64,000 bases of DNA, taken from positions 124,001 through 188,000 of the forward strand of contig NZ_JACHIK010000009.1 of NCBI RefSeq assembly GCF_014203155.1, written 5' to 3'. Shown here one piece after another: positions 54,735 to 64,000 of this stretch; positions within the stretch are counted from its first letter, which is position 1, and every line of letters begins with the position of its first letter. The position numbers and the translations under genes were made by a program. This DNA is from Shinella fusca (GTDB taxonomy: Bacteria; Pseudomonadota; Alphaproteobacteria; Rhizobiales; Rhizobiaceae). The notes below the pieces were generated by a model. It saw only the letters and a program-made list of their open reading frames with translations. It did no database searches and was not told the origin of the DNA.

Positions 54735-55445
54735 TCAAACAAATGCCTTCTCTCTGAGAAGCTCAGAGAGGTTGCTGCGCGAAATGTCTCTACCCCTCCG
54801 CAAGTTTAACGTTAGATACTGCTCAATTATTGAGCCTTCGATGATTGGCATTTCTAACAATTCGCTTTCGAAACGTGCGAAGGGGTAAAGCGCATCGGTC
54901 ATCGCATCCAAAGTGGCTAGCTCCTTAAAAAGCTCGACCAGGTGCTCCTTCTGACGATGCTCAGCGTAGATCGCACAGAGCGACGCGTAGCGCTGAGTGC
55001 AGGTCACGTAACGTGTGACGAACTCAAAGTTTGATTTGCCGGACATTATCCCAGCATCCAACACGTCTTCGAGGACTTCCTCGTCAAGTGAATGGTCGAA
55101 AAAAGCGAAGTTCTCTTGGAGTAGTTGAGCGTAGAAACGGTCGAGCCTCTGAGATATCAGAGACGCGTTCCTGGCCAGTCTTAGTCGCGCCTTGTGTGAT
55201 TGTCGCTCGGACAGTTGAAGAAATTGAGCCCGCTGCTCGTCGATTTGTTTCCATACGAAAACAGCAGCAATCGACGCAGGTATGATTGCTGCGATACCAG
55301 CGAGCAGCGTTTGCCAGTCCTTCACCAAATCTACAAAAGCTTGCCATCTGGTTGTTGGCGGCTGGCATCCACGAAAATCTCTAAGCCATTCAAGCTGCGA
55401 ACACGATTGACGGATTGACTCAGATACAACTTCTAATAACGTCAT
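54735..55445 (-). CDS. Unknown single-pass membrane protein
   Basis: A 236-residue protein I cannot assign. Residues about 40-62 (WQTLLAGIAAIIPASIAAVFVWKQI) form one transmembrane helix. The rest is mostly helical and charged (QLSERQSHKARLRLARNASLISQRLDRFYAQL..., later LEMPIIEGSIIEQYLTLNLRRGRD) and probably cytoplasmic. Composition is visibly lower in GC than the core genome. The ATG at 55445 is chosen because earlier codons overlap the divergent gene. It is divergent from the 269-codon gene with 27 bp between starts, so the two are likely one system. Confidence 0.7.
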   Translation of the reverse strand: MTLLEVVSESIRQSCSQLEWLRDFRGCQPPTTRWQAFVDLVKDWQTLLAGIAAIIPASIAAVFVWKQIDEQRAQFLQLSERQSHKARLRLARNASLISQRLDRFYAQLLQENFAFFDHSLDEEVLEDVLDAGIMSGKSNFEFVTRYVTCTQRYASLCAIYAEHRQKEHLVELFKELATLDAMTDALYPFARFESELLEMPIIEGSIIEQYLTLNLRRGRDISRSNLSELLREKAFV

Positions 55446-55472
55446 ATCACTTTCACCAAGGAATTGACGCAC

Positions 55473-56282
55473 GTGGCTGACCCTGAATACTCCATACCTT
55501 TTAAAATCCGTTTCGCAGGCAAGGACGCCGACGACCACCGCGTCGAAGCCTACGAAGGTGGCCGATCAATCCTCGGAATGACACGTGCAATTCAAATTGT
55601 GACACAATCTTATCTAAATCAAGTTGCGGTATCCAGAGCGACCGCATTGCATGATGGGGAGATATACCTTGCAGGCGTTAAGCCGGGCAGTCTCTTATTT
55701 GACTTCGATCTCAATATTCTGAAACGATCAATTGGGGTTCCAAAAGATCGAGACACCTTCTTTGATTTCCTGTCGACGATACTCTCGCGCGCATCCGGAC
55801 AGAAATACGCCCCCAAATCGGCCTACGTCCAGCGACTCGATGCGGATAAGGAAGATGATCTATTAGATTTGACAGTGGAGGCAGTAGAAGACCCTCTTAA
55901 AGAAGGGCACCGAGCGATTGGAAATTCAATTGGCCAGATCTCAATCGATCGACCGCGAAATGGAACCATCATGGTTTTTGATCCGGAGACGAAGCTCTAC
56001 CTGCAGAGCAGTATTGTTGATGAAGACTGGGGCCATCTTAGCGGACATGTCACAAGGTTTAACGCGATTACCGGTAACGGCCGTGCTTACATAACATCAC
56101 TTCAGAAAATCATACCATTTCGTTTGGATGAGGGATTTCCTGCAGGAAAGCGCGGTCACATCACGTGGTCTCTGCATGGCAGCAACATAAATACTGCTAA
56201 AAAGCTAACATTTGACGCCAAGCGCATCTCATCTCAAAGTGGCGCTGTCAAGCGGCTCACGATATTGGATTGTGATCAATGA
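55473..56282 (+). CDS. Unknown soluble protein, partner of the divergent membrane gene
   Basis: A 269-residue soluble protein. GTG at 55473 is chosen since AAGGA lies 10 nt upstream; TTG at 55464 is the other option. It starts ADPEYSIPFKIRFAGKDADDHRVEAYEGGRSILGMTRAIQIVTQSYLN, a pattern I have seen in hypothetical proteins on mobile islands but cannot name with confidence (possibly DUF7946-like). The middle has PKDRDTFFDFLSTILSRASGQ and the end GKRGHITWSLHGSNINTAKKLTFDAKRI. No catalytic motif is evident. A sample line (55861-55920) is 47% GC, against about 65% in the core. Confidence 0.7.
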   Translation: MADPEYSIPFKIRFAGKDADDHRVEAYEGGRSILGMTRAIQIVTQSYLNQVAVSRATALHDGEIYLAGVKPGSLLFDFDLNILKRSIGVPKDRDTFFDFLSTILSRASGQKYAPKSAYVQRLDADKEDDLLDLTVEAVEDPLKEGHRAIGNSIGQISIDRPRNGTIMVFDPETKLYLQSSIVDEDWGHLSGHVTRFNAITGNGRAYITSLQKIIPFRLDEGFPAGKRGHITWSLHGSNINTAKKLTFDAKRISSQSGAVKRLTILDCDQ

Positions 56283-56384
56283 TTAGAGGGTAGAAGCTCG
56301 ACGCCCTGCCTGACGATCATTCAAATTACAGGCACAGGTGACCGCGAACGCATCGGTATAGGCGCCCTCCCCGGGCAGATTGAT

Positions 56385-56762
56385 CTATTGGCTCCTCTGC
56401 TGTCGATTGCGAACTTCTTCCGCCAGATATTCAAGGTCTCGATCGACGCCTCTGTCGATTATCTGCTTGTATCGATCCTGAAGACCATCGGTGCAATCGA
56501 GCCCACCAAGGTCAGCATCTGTCTGGTAAGCCTTTTCAATATCCCAGCTTGCTGCTCGTATATCGATGTCCGGAACACCCCTCAGAATATCAAGCATCCT
56601 CTGCTTGTAGGCAACATGTTCCTCGATCGGTTTTCCGCATGCTACCGATGCTCGTTTCAAGACGGCATAGGGCTGCATGGCAAGGAAATAGGCCGTGTCC
56701 AGACCATCGGCAGAGGCTGCTATGCTGCTCAGCAGCGCAGAAGCAATTACTGTTGATTTCCA
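56385..56762 (-). pseudogene. Secreted small protein gene, 5' end cut by an IS element
   Basis: The frame reads KSTVIASALLSSIAASADGLDTAYFLAMQPYAV and on to KQIIDRGVDRDLEYLAEEVRNRQQRSQ. The first part is a clear signal peptide (cut near ASA-DG) and two Cys residues (CGKP, DCTDG) fit a periplasmic protein of about 105 mature residues. No start codon precedes the signal peptide: the frame runs straight into the IS21 remnant at 56764. An ATG at 56678 could start a version without the signal. The family is not recognised. Confidence 0.55.
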
Positions 56763-56763
56763 C

Positions 56764-57077
56764 TGAGAATTGACCCGGCTGTTAGGTATGTTTCGGGTCT
56801 GCGGTCGTGGTCAAGTTCCTCACTTTCTCCTTTGTCGTTTTGGGCTCGTGCGCGGAGCTGTTCTTGAAGCGGAAGCTGTCGTTTCCGGTTTCCAAGATGT
56901 GGCAGTGGTGCGTGAGCCGGTCCAGCAGCGCTGTAGTCATCTTGGCATCACCGAAGACGCTGGCCCATTCGCTGAAGCTGAGGTTTGTCGTGATGACGAC
57001 GCTGGTCCGCTCGTAGAGCTTGCTCAGCAGATGGAACAGCATCGCGCCGCCTGATGGGCTGAACGGCAAGTACCGTG
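56764..57077 (-). mobile_element. IS21-family remnant (istB C-terminal part)
   Basis: The minus-strand frame [69 protein letters not shown] is the C-terminal third of IstB, the IS21 helper ATPase. The N-terminus and all of istA are missing; the match breaks just before YLPF at about 57077. The right end looks like an IS terminus (TGAGAATTGACCCGGC from 56764 on the plus strand). It cannot transpose by itself. Confidence 0.85.
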
Positions 57078-57147
57078 AATCACACCTCAGGCCAAATTAA
57101 TAGGTCCTGAGCCTAGGTGTGGATTATCCCAATCCACAGTCAGGGCA

Positions 57148-57657
57148 GTGTTGTATGGGTATGCGGAGAAACGCGGATTGCTGGACACGACTGTTGCGCG
57201 TGTCCAGCGCGCCGCTATTGAAGCTGACTGGCAGCTCCCACCCAAGGCGGAGGCAAAAACAGAAATGGTAAAGCCTCGCCCAAAGAAGCGCGATTTCCCT
57301 GACGTGAAGCCCGCTGAGTACAACTTTGATGCTGATTTGAGCGTAGCATTGCGCGAGGCGCTGGGCGAAGACGGGTTTTTGCGGTTGGTCGAGCGATATG
57401 GAGGCATCCGACTTTACGTGCCGGCCGATGTACGCGCGTCTGGTCTTGCCGATGAGATTACCATCCAGCACGCCACAACGCTCGTCGCGGCTTTTGCCGG
57501 CGTGGCAATCCGGGTTCCACTAGCCCGAAGGTTTCGTCATGGCATCTACAAGAGATGGGGATACAGCAACTCCAAAATCGCGCGAATGCTCGGAGTTACG
57601 GAAACGGCGATCACCAAAATGAACGCGGATCATGGGTGCATCGATGATGAAGAATGA
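57148..57657 (+). CDS. Mor-like phage DNA-binding protein
   Basis: A 169-codon frame from GTG 57148. The C-terminal half (LREALGEDGFLRLVERYGGIRLYVP ... IYKRWGYSNSKIARMLGVTETAITKMN) has the GGxRLYVP strand and C-terminal helix-turn-helix of the Mor/gp16 transcription activators of Mu-like phages. The first 60 residues are of another origin (linker rich in Lys/Pro). The start may be truncated, since the IS remnant border is 70 bp upstream. It probably belongs to a decayed prophage and is coupled to the next gene, which starts before its stop. Confidence 0.6.
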   Translation: MLYGYAEKRGLLDTTVARVQRAAIEADWQLPPKAEAKTEMVKPRPKKRDFPDVKPAEYNFDADLSVALREALGEDGFLRLVERYGGIRLYVPADVRASGLADEITIQHATTLVAAFAGVAIRVPLARRFRHGIYKRWGYSNSKIARMLGVTETAITKMNADHGCIDDEE

Positions 57658-58030
57658 TAAGCAGTCTATCCGATTTGTTGGTTCCGGGGTCGAGATTTCC
57701 GGATTGGGAGGTATTGACATTCCCAGCGGTGAAATTTCGGGCGTGGAAGTCGTCACGATCCCCCTTGCAGACTATGCCGGGTTGCTGGATTGTAAGCGAA
57801 GGCTGCAAGAGACCGAGCTGACAATAGAGCAATTTGTTGCCGGGCGGAAATCCATCATTGATCGCAACCCCGAGGTTGCAGTTTACCTTGTGCAGAATTT
57901 CGGACTGGTGCCGATGAACGACATTCTGAGAGCGTGTAAGCGCAAGTTTAGCCGTAGCCGGACCCCGTCGAAATCGGCCGCCTATCGATACTGGGCAACG
58001 GTGCGCAAGAAGTCTTCGAAGTCGGCTTGA
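57644..58030 (+). CDS. Phage-like hypothetical protein
   Basis: About 128 residues; ATG at 57644 is chosen, with GGGTG upstream, although 57632 is also in frame. It starts inside the Mor-like gene, so the two are translationally coupled. Features are IPLADYAGLLDCKRRLQETELTIEQF (likely coiled coil) and a basic C-terminus (ILRACKRKFSRSRTPSKSAAYRYWATVRKK) suited to nucleic acid contact. No named family. It ends 125 bp before the intact tRNA-Ser. Confidence 0.55.
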   Translation: MMKNDKQSIRFVGSGVEISGLGGIDIPSGEISGVEVVTIPLADYAGLLDCKRRLQETELTIEQFVAGRKSIIDRNPEVAVYLVQNFGLVPMNDILRACKRKFSRSRTPSKSAAYRYWATVRKKSSKSA

Positions 58031-58155
58031 TCCGCCTTCAAAGGCGGCTTTCCTAAAAGTGGTTTTTTGCTGCGTGTGCTGACAAAATTCCAATTTTTGC
58101 TGTCAAGCTACACCCAGGTCTAACGACAAACCCCTTACATCCCAACGGTCCGTGA

Positions 58156-58245
58156 TGGCGGAGAGGGTGGGATTCGAACCCACGATACCCTTGCAGGTAT
58201 GCCGCATTTCGAGTGCGGTGCATTCGACCTCTCTGCCACCTCTCC
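58156..58245 (-). tRNA. tRNA-Ser(CGA), intact copy
   Basis: A 90-nt class II tRNA with acceptor GGAGAGG/CCTCTCC, discriminator G73, encoded CCA, anticodon loop CTCGAAA (CGA), long variable arm and canonical T loop GTTCGAAT. Its 3' end is the integration target of the island to its left. It reads codon UCG. It is next to rplU on the opposite strand, a place that fits the ancestral gene. Confidence 0.96.
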
Positions 58246-58584
58246 GCATCGGGTCGGCGCTTTTCAGCGCGGGCGGTACATAGCGGGTGTGGGACGGGCT
58301 TGCAAGGGGGCTGGCGCGCGGAAACGCCATCTATTTGTCATGGTGACGGAAATGTCCTTGACAGTTTTCATCGCCTCACCTATTGCGCAAGGTGCAGTGG
58401 CATGGGCCCGACCCGTGCCGCAACGCTGGTTCTTTGTGCCGCATCACCTTGTCTTCGGCAAGCGCTGCCCGCAGGGAACCGTTTGAGCCGACGGTGCGCC
58501 AATGCATCGTCATTTTCGCGACTGACAAAAAGACGGCCTTGTCCTTCGGGGCAAAGAGCCGGCACGAACATGAAAGGATATAAA
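58246..58584 (+). promoter_or_regulatory. rplU-rpmA promoter and leader
   Basis: TTGACA (58358-58363), a 17-bp spacer and TATTGC (58381-58386) form a good sigma-70 promoter. It leaves a leader of nearly 200 nt before the rplU ATG, a possible site for L21 autoregulation. I see no coding gene in the region. Confidence 0.65.
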
Positions 58585-58959
58585 ATGTTCGCAGTCATCA
58601 AGACCGGCGGTAAGCAGTACCGCGTGGCCGCCAACGACGTCCTGACGGTTGAGAAGCTGTCCGGCGACGCTGGTGCAAAGATCGAATTCACCGAAGTGCT
58701 GATGGTCGGCGTCGGCGCCGACGCCACGATCGGCGCGCCCTTCGTCGAAGGCGCCATCGTGACCGCCGAAGTCGTCGAGCATGGCCGGGCCAAGAAGGTC
58801 ATCGCCTTCAAGAAGCGCCGCCGCCAGAACTCCAAGCGCTCGCGCGGTCATCGTCAGCACAACACGACCGTCCGCATCATCGACATCGCAGCCGCCGGCG
58901 GCAAGGCAAAGAAGGCTTCCAAGAAGTCTGAAGCCGCTGCCGAAGCAGCAGCCGAATAA
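58585..58959 (+). CDS. rplU: 50S ribosomal protein L21
   Basis: A 124-residue L21 ([25 protein letters not shown], then [24 protein letters not shown]). The C-terminus has an alphaproteobacterial Lys/Ala-rich extension ([18 protein letters not shown]). ATG at 58585 is chosen, with AAAGGA 8 nt upstream; ATG at 58570 is an alternative. rpmA follows in the same transcript. Confidence 0.97.
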   Translation: MFAVIKTGGKQYRVAANDVLTVEKLSGDAGAKIEFTEVLMVGVGADATIGAPFVEGAIVTAEVVEHGRAKKVIAFKKRRRQNSKRSRGHRQHNTTVRIIDIAAAGGKAKKASKKSEAAAEAAAE

Positions 58960-58984
58960 TCCGGACAGGTAAAGGAGAACTCCC

Positions 58985-59254
58985 ATGGCACACAAGAAAG
59001 CTGGCGGTTCCTCGCGCAACGGTCGCGATTCCGAGTCCAAGCGCCTTGGCGTGAAGAAGTTTGGCGGCGAAGCCGTCATCGCAGGCAACATCATCGTGCG
59101 CCAGCGCGGCACGCAGTGGCATCCCGGTGCCAATGTTGGCCTCGGCAAGGATCACACGATCTTCGCCCTTACGGCTGGCAATGTGAATTTCCGTACGAAG
59201 GCCAACGGTCGCGTCTACGTGTCCGTAATGCCGAAAGCGGAAGCAGCGGAATAA
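58985..59254 (+). CDS. rpmA: 50S ribosomal protein L27
   Basis: An 89-residue L27 ([31 protein letters not shown]) that reaches the peptidyl-transferase centre with its N-terminal tail. AAAGGAG precedes the ATG. It follows rplU by 25 bp and ends before a strong terminator. Confidence 0.98.
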   Translation: MAHKKAGGSSRNGRDSESKRLGVKKFGGEAVIAGNIIVRQRGTQWHPGANVGLGKDHTIFALTAGNVNFRTKANGRVYVSVMPKAEAAE

Positions 59255-59325
59255 GCCGGTAGCGCTCTAAAACAGCCGGCGTCTCATCGACCCGGCTGAC
59301 GCCACAGGTTTCGGACCTGCAAGAC

Positions 59326-59363
59326 AAAAGGGGAGATGAGGCAAGACCTTATCTCCCCTTTTT
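59326..59363 (+). terminator. Rho-independent terminator after rpmA
   Basis: AAAAGGGGAGAT (59326-59337) and ATCTCCCCTTTT (59351-59362) form a perfect 12-bp stem with a 13-nt loop and a T run: a textbook terminator. Confidence 0.85.
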
Positions 59364-59381
59364 GCTCTGGAGGAACGAGCC

Positions 59382-60014
59382 ATGCAGACCGAACTCATGC
59401 GGGAAGACCAATCCCGGTCTCCCAAGGAAAGACTGAGGCCGGAACGGCCGAGGACCGATTGCCCGATCTTGCTGTCGCAGAGGCTCGTCATGAGAGCCCC
59501 GCACGAAGACGACATCGACGCCCTTGCCCATCTCGCCAACAACGCCAACATCGCCAACATGGTCGCCCGCATGCCGCACCCCTACACGGTCGCGGATGCC
59601 GCCGATTTCGTGCGACGCACACGCGCCGGCGCGATTGGCAAGTGCGTCTATGCCATTACGAAAGCCGACAACGGCGCCTTCCTCGGCTGCTGCGGGATCG
59701 AGCCGCACGAAGACGGACGCACGGTCGAGCTCGGCTACTGGCTGGGCGAACCCCACTGGAACGAGGGCTATGCGACCGAGGCGGCGCACACGCTGATCGA
59801 CATGGTCTTCCGCACCCGCGACATCGAGCAGATCGATGCGCGCTGCCGGGTCATGAACATCCCCTCGCGCCGGGTCATCCAGAAGTGCGGCTTCCAGTTC
59901 CAGGCGACCGGCATGGTCCAGAGCATCGCCGTCGGCGGCATGGTCCCGGTCGAATGGTACAGGCTCGACCGCAAGACCTGGGTCTCGCTGAAGAGCTGGG
60001 GAGGCCTGCGATGA
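59382..60014 (+). CDS. GNAT acetyltransferase, RimJ/RimL type
   Basis: A 210-residue GNAT. After a charged N-terminus, RLVMRAPHEDDIDALAHLANN is the RimJ/L-like start, followed by ELGYWLGEPHWNEGYATEAAHTLIDMVF (acetyl-CoA loop) and VMNIPSRRVIQKCGFQFQATG. GGAGGA lies 7 nt upstream of the ATG. The stop overlaps the next GNAT start (ATGA). A pair of such acetyltransferases between rpmA and obgE is common in rhizobia; substrates are unknown. Confidence 0.88.
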   Translation: MQTELMREDQSRSPKERLRPERPRTDCPILLSQRLVMRAPHEDDIDALAHLANNANIANMVARMPHPYTVADAADFVRRTRAGAIGKCVYAITKADNGAFLGCCGIEPHEDGRTVELGYWLGEPHWNEGYATEAAHTLIDMVFRTRDIEQIDARCRVMNIPSRRVIQKCGFQFQATGMVQSIAVGGMVPVEWYRLDRKTWVSLKSWGGLR

Positions 60015-60601
60015 ACGTCCTGCAGGCTCCGGCGGAACGCCGGCATGCTTCCGGCCCCGGCCCCGCGCCGACCATCGCGGCGGCGCGCCTCACCCTGCGC
60101 CCGCACCGGCTTGCCGATGCGGACGCCATCGCCCGGTCGCTGAACGACTTCGCCGTCTCGCGCATGCTGGCGCGGGTGCCCGCCCCCTATGACCGGCAGG
60201 ACGCGAGCGAATGGCTTTCGCTCGTCGCCACCGATCTCAGCGAGGACTGGACGCTGGCGATCACCGCCGGCGACGACGTCCATATCGGCTGCGTGGCCTT
60301 CGAGTGGCGCGGCGGGGAGTGGCATCTCGGCTACTGGCTGAACCGCTTCTACTGGGGGCGGGGCTACATGAGCGAGGCGGTCCGGGCCGCAACGGGCCGC
60401 TTCCTGATGCGCATGCCGGGCACGGAAATCCGCTCCGGCGTCTTCGCCGACAACCTCGCCTCGCTGCGGGTGCAGGAAAAGGCGGGGTTTCGCATCACGG
60501 GATGCAGCGAGACCTTCTGCGTCGCCCGCGGCGCGATGGTCCCGCATATCGAGACGCGGCTGGAGCCGGGCGATTTCCGCCCGGCAATGCCGCGGCACTG
60601 A
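60011..60601 (+). CDS. GNAT acetyltransferase, RimJ/RimL type (second)
   Basis: A 196-residue GNAT paralogue of its neighbour: AARLTLRPHRLADADAIARSLND at the start, HLGYWLNRFYWGRGYMSEAVRAATGRFL in the CoA loop and VFADNLASLRVQEKAGFRITG near the C-terminus. It overlaps the first GNAT gene by 4 bp, so they are translated together. The substrate may be a protein N-terminus or small molecule; it cannot be read from the sequence. Confidence 0.87.
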   Translation: MNVLQAPAERRHASGPGPAPTIAAARLTLRPHRLADADAIARSLNDFAVSRMLARVPAPYDRQDASEWLSLVATDLSEDWTLAITAGDDVHIGCVAFEWRGGEWHLGYWLNRFYWGRGYMSEAVRAATGRFLMRMPGTEIRSGVFADNLASLRVQEKAGFRITGCSETFCVARGAMVPHIETRLEPGDFRPAMPRH

Positions 60602-60635
60602 AAAACGGCCGGGGCGGAGCGATCCGCCCCGCCGC

Positions 60636-62586
<1,951 letters not shown>

Positions 62587-62587
62587 C

Positions 62588-63757
62588 ATGACGAAGCATC
62601 GCAGACCGCTGGCAAAACACCGCCGGATCGTCATCAAGATCGGCTCCGCCCTGCTCGTCGACCGGGCGACGGGGCTGAAGAAGGCGTGGCTCGAGGCGAT
62701 CTGCCGGGATATCGCGGCGCTCAGGGCCGGCGGCACCGACGTGCTCGTCGTCTCCTCGGGCGCCATCGCGCTCGGGCGTTCCGTGCTGAAGGTGCCGGCC
62801 GGCACGCTGAAGCTGGAGGAAAGCCAGGCTGCCGCCGCCGTCGGCCAGATCGCGCTTGCCCGCGCCTGGTCGGAAAGCCTGTCGGCGGACGGCATCGTTG
62901 CCGGCCAGATCCTGCTGACGCTCGGCGATACGGAAGAGCGCCGCCGCTATCTCAACGCGCGCGCGACGATCAGCCAGCTCCTCAAGCTCGGCGCCGTGCC
63001 GATCATCAACGAGAACGACACGGTCGCAACCACCGAGATCCGCTACGGCGACAACGACCGCCTCGCCGCGCGCGTCGCCACCATGACGGGCGCGGACCTT
63101 CTCGTCCTGCTCTCCGATATCGACGGGCTCTATACGGCCCCGCCCCATCTCGACCCCGACGCCCGCTTCCTCGAGACGATCGAGGCGATCACGCCGGAGA
63201 TCGAGGCGATGGCGGGCGGCGCGGCCTCGGAACTCTCGCGCGGCGGCATGCGCACCAAGATCGACGCCGGCAAGATCGCGACGGGCGCCGGCTGCGCCAT
63301 GATCATCGCCTCCGGCAAGGTCGACCATCCGCTCAGCGCCATCGAGGAAGGCGCTCGCTCTTCCTGGTTCGCGCCGTCCGGTTCGCCCGTGACGGCACGC
63401 AAGACCTGGATTGCCGGGCAGCTCCAGCCGGCCGGCCGCATCGAGATCGACGCGGGCGCAGAGACGGCGCTTGCCGCCGGCAAGAGCCTGCTTCCCGCCG
63501 GCGTGCGCGGCGTCTGGGGCAGCTTTTCACGTGGCGACACCGTTTCGATCTACGGTGCGAACGGGCGCGAGATCGCCCGGGGGCTCGCCGGCTACGACGC
63601 CGACGAGGCGCGGCTGATCGCCGGGAAGAAATCCGCGGAGATCGCCGATATCCTCGGCCATGCCGGCCGCGCCGCGATGGTGCACAGGGACGATCTCGTC
63701 GTGACCGGGCTTGCCGCGCCGGCCGGCGAGCGCGCAAGGGATGCGAGCCATGCTTGA
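62588..63757 (+). CDS. proB: Glutamate 5-kinase
   Basis: A 389-residue ProB, the first enzyme of proline synthesis. An amino-acid kinase domain (about 10-270: [47 protein letters not shown]) is followed by a C-terminal PUA domain (about 285-375). It is feedback-regulated by proline in the family. The stop overlaps the proA start by 8 bp, giving a classic proB-proA operon downstream of obgE. Confidence 0.97.
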   Translation: MTKHRRPLAKHRRIVIKIGSALLVDRATGLKKAWLEAICRDIAALRAGGTDVLVVSSGAIALGRSVLKVPAGTLKLEESQAAAAVGQIALARAWSESLSADGIVAGQILLTLGDTEERRRYLNARATISQLLKLGAVPIINENDTVATTEIRYGDNDRLAARVATMTGADLLVLLSDIDGLYTAPPHLDPDARFLETIEAITPEIEAMAGGAASELSRGGMRTKIDAGKIATGAGCAMIIASGKVDHPLSAIEEGARSSWFAPSGSPVTARKTWIAGQLQPAGRIEIDAGAETALAAGKSLLPAGVRGVWGSFSRGDTVSIYGANGREIARGLAGYDADEARLIAGKKSAEIADILGHAGRAAMVHRDDLVVTGLAAPAGERARDASHA

Positions 63758-64000
63758 CCAGGTGAAGACCACCGACATCGACGCGCTGATGGCCGAAATC
63801 GGCCGCAATGCCCGCGCCGCCGCCCGGCCGCTCGCCACCGCCACGACGGAGGCGAAGAACCGGGCGCTGCAGGCCATGGCCGCGGAAATCCTTGCGAACC
63901 GCGACAGGATCCTTGCCGCCAATGCCCTCGACCTTGCCCATGCGCGGGAAAGCGGGGTCGCGGCCTCCTTCCTCGACCGGCTGACGCTGACGGCCGAGCG
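63750..64000 (+). CDS. proA: Glutamate-5-semialdehyde dehydrogenase, N-terminal part
   Basis: The first 83 codons of ProA run off the right edge ([28 protein letters not shown], then [34 protein letters not shown], the typical ProA N-terminus). It reduces glutamyl-5-phosphate to the semialdehyde with NADPH. It overlaps proB by 8 bp. Confidence 0.93.
   Translation, partial: MLDQVKTTDIDALMAEIGRNARAAARPLATATTEAKNRALQAMAAEILANRDRILAANALDLAHARESGVAASFLDRLTLTAE

Noticed and set aside
54502-54738. Small frames that run through the tRNA-Ser copies (also 58103-58330)
   Set aside because: They translate the tRNA gene itself; nearly identical peptides arise at both loci only because the tRNA is duplicated.

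Overview
The window is high-GC chromosomal DNA from an alphaproteobacterium of the order Hyphomicrobiales, most likely family Rhizobiaceae (Shinella/Ensifer/Rhizobium type). The evidence is the aerobic cobalamin genes cobIJKLM, the cyclic beta-1,2-glucan genes ndvB and ndvA, the ccmABCDG block, the rplU-rpmA-obgE-proB-proA order, and RIME-like palindromic repeats. The genus is inferred, not proven. Gene names come from reading translations and motifs; no database search was possible.

0-10 kb: the end of a cobalamin operon (cobI', cobJ, cobL, cobM, with cobK on the opposite strand), a LysR regulator divergent from a YeiH-type exporter, and B12-dependent methionine synthase metH. metH has a perfect 20-bp palindrome and a hairpin over its ribosome-binding site. 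Upstream of it a canonical cobalamin riboswitch leads into an unrecognised 71-codon gene.

10-22 kb: an osmoregulated glucan locus made of cyclic beta-1,2-glucan synthase (ndvB, 8.5 kb), an OpgC-type membrane acyltransferase and the glucan exporter ndvA. 22-36 kb is housekeeping: a solo LuxR regulator, pyruvate carboxylase, a GNAT acetyltransferase, DUF2794 and DUF1223 proteins, aconitase, cytochrome c maturation genes ccmABCDG (with a 47-bp perfect inverted repeat between ccmA and ccmB), and purU.

36-47 kb: an uncharacterised catabolic locus. An RbsABC-type importer is in one tightly packed minus-strand operon with a lactonase-like amidohydrolase, a DSD1/D-threonine-aldolase-like PLP enzyme, RidA and an AstE/aspartoacylase-like deacylase. 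A TIM-barrel hydrolase-like gene and an IclR regulator lie on either side. I propose, as inference, that it degrades an N-acylated 2-amino sugar acid or a related beta-hydroxy-D-amino acid. 47-50 kb holds a HI0933-type flavoprotein, a conserved hypothetical protein and an ABC-F ATPase.

50.2-58.2 kb: a decayed genomic island in the 3' end of tRNA-Ser(CGA). It is bounded by an 18-bp direct repeat of the tRNA end on the left and the intact tRNA on the right, with a second, mutated full-length tRNA-Ser copy inside. The left half carries a MobV-type relaxase, a cupin/AraC pair, a truncated hypothetical gene and a broken tyrosine integrase. The right half is lower in GC and carries a divergent pair of unknown genes, an IS21 istB remnant that truncates a secreted-protein gene, and two phage-like genes.

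58-64 kb: core genome again, with rplU-rpmA, two GNAT acetyltransferases, an endonuclease/exonuclease/phosphatase protein, obgE, proB and the start of proA.
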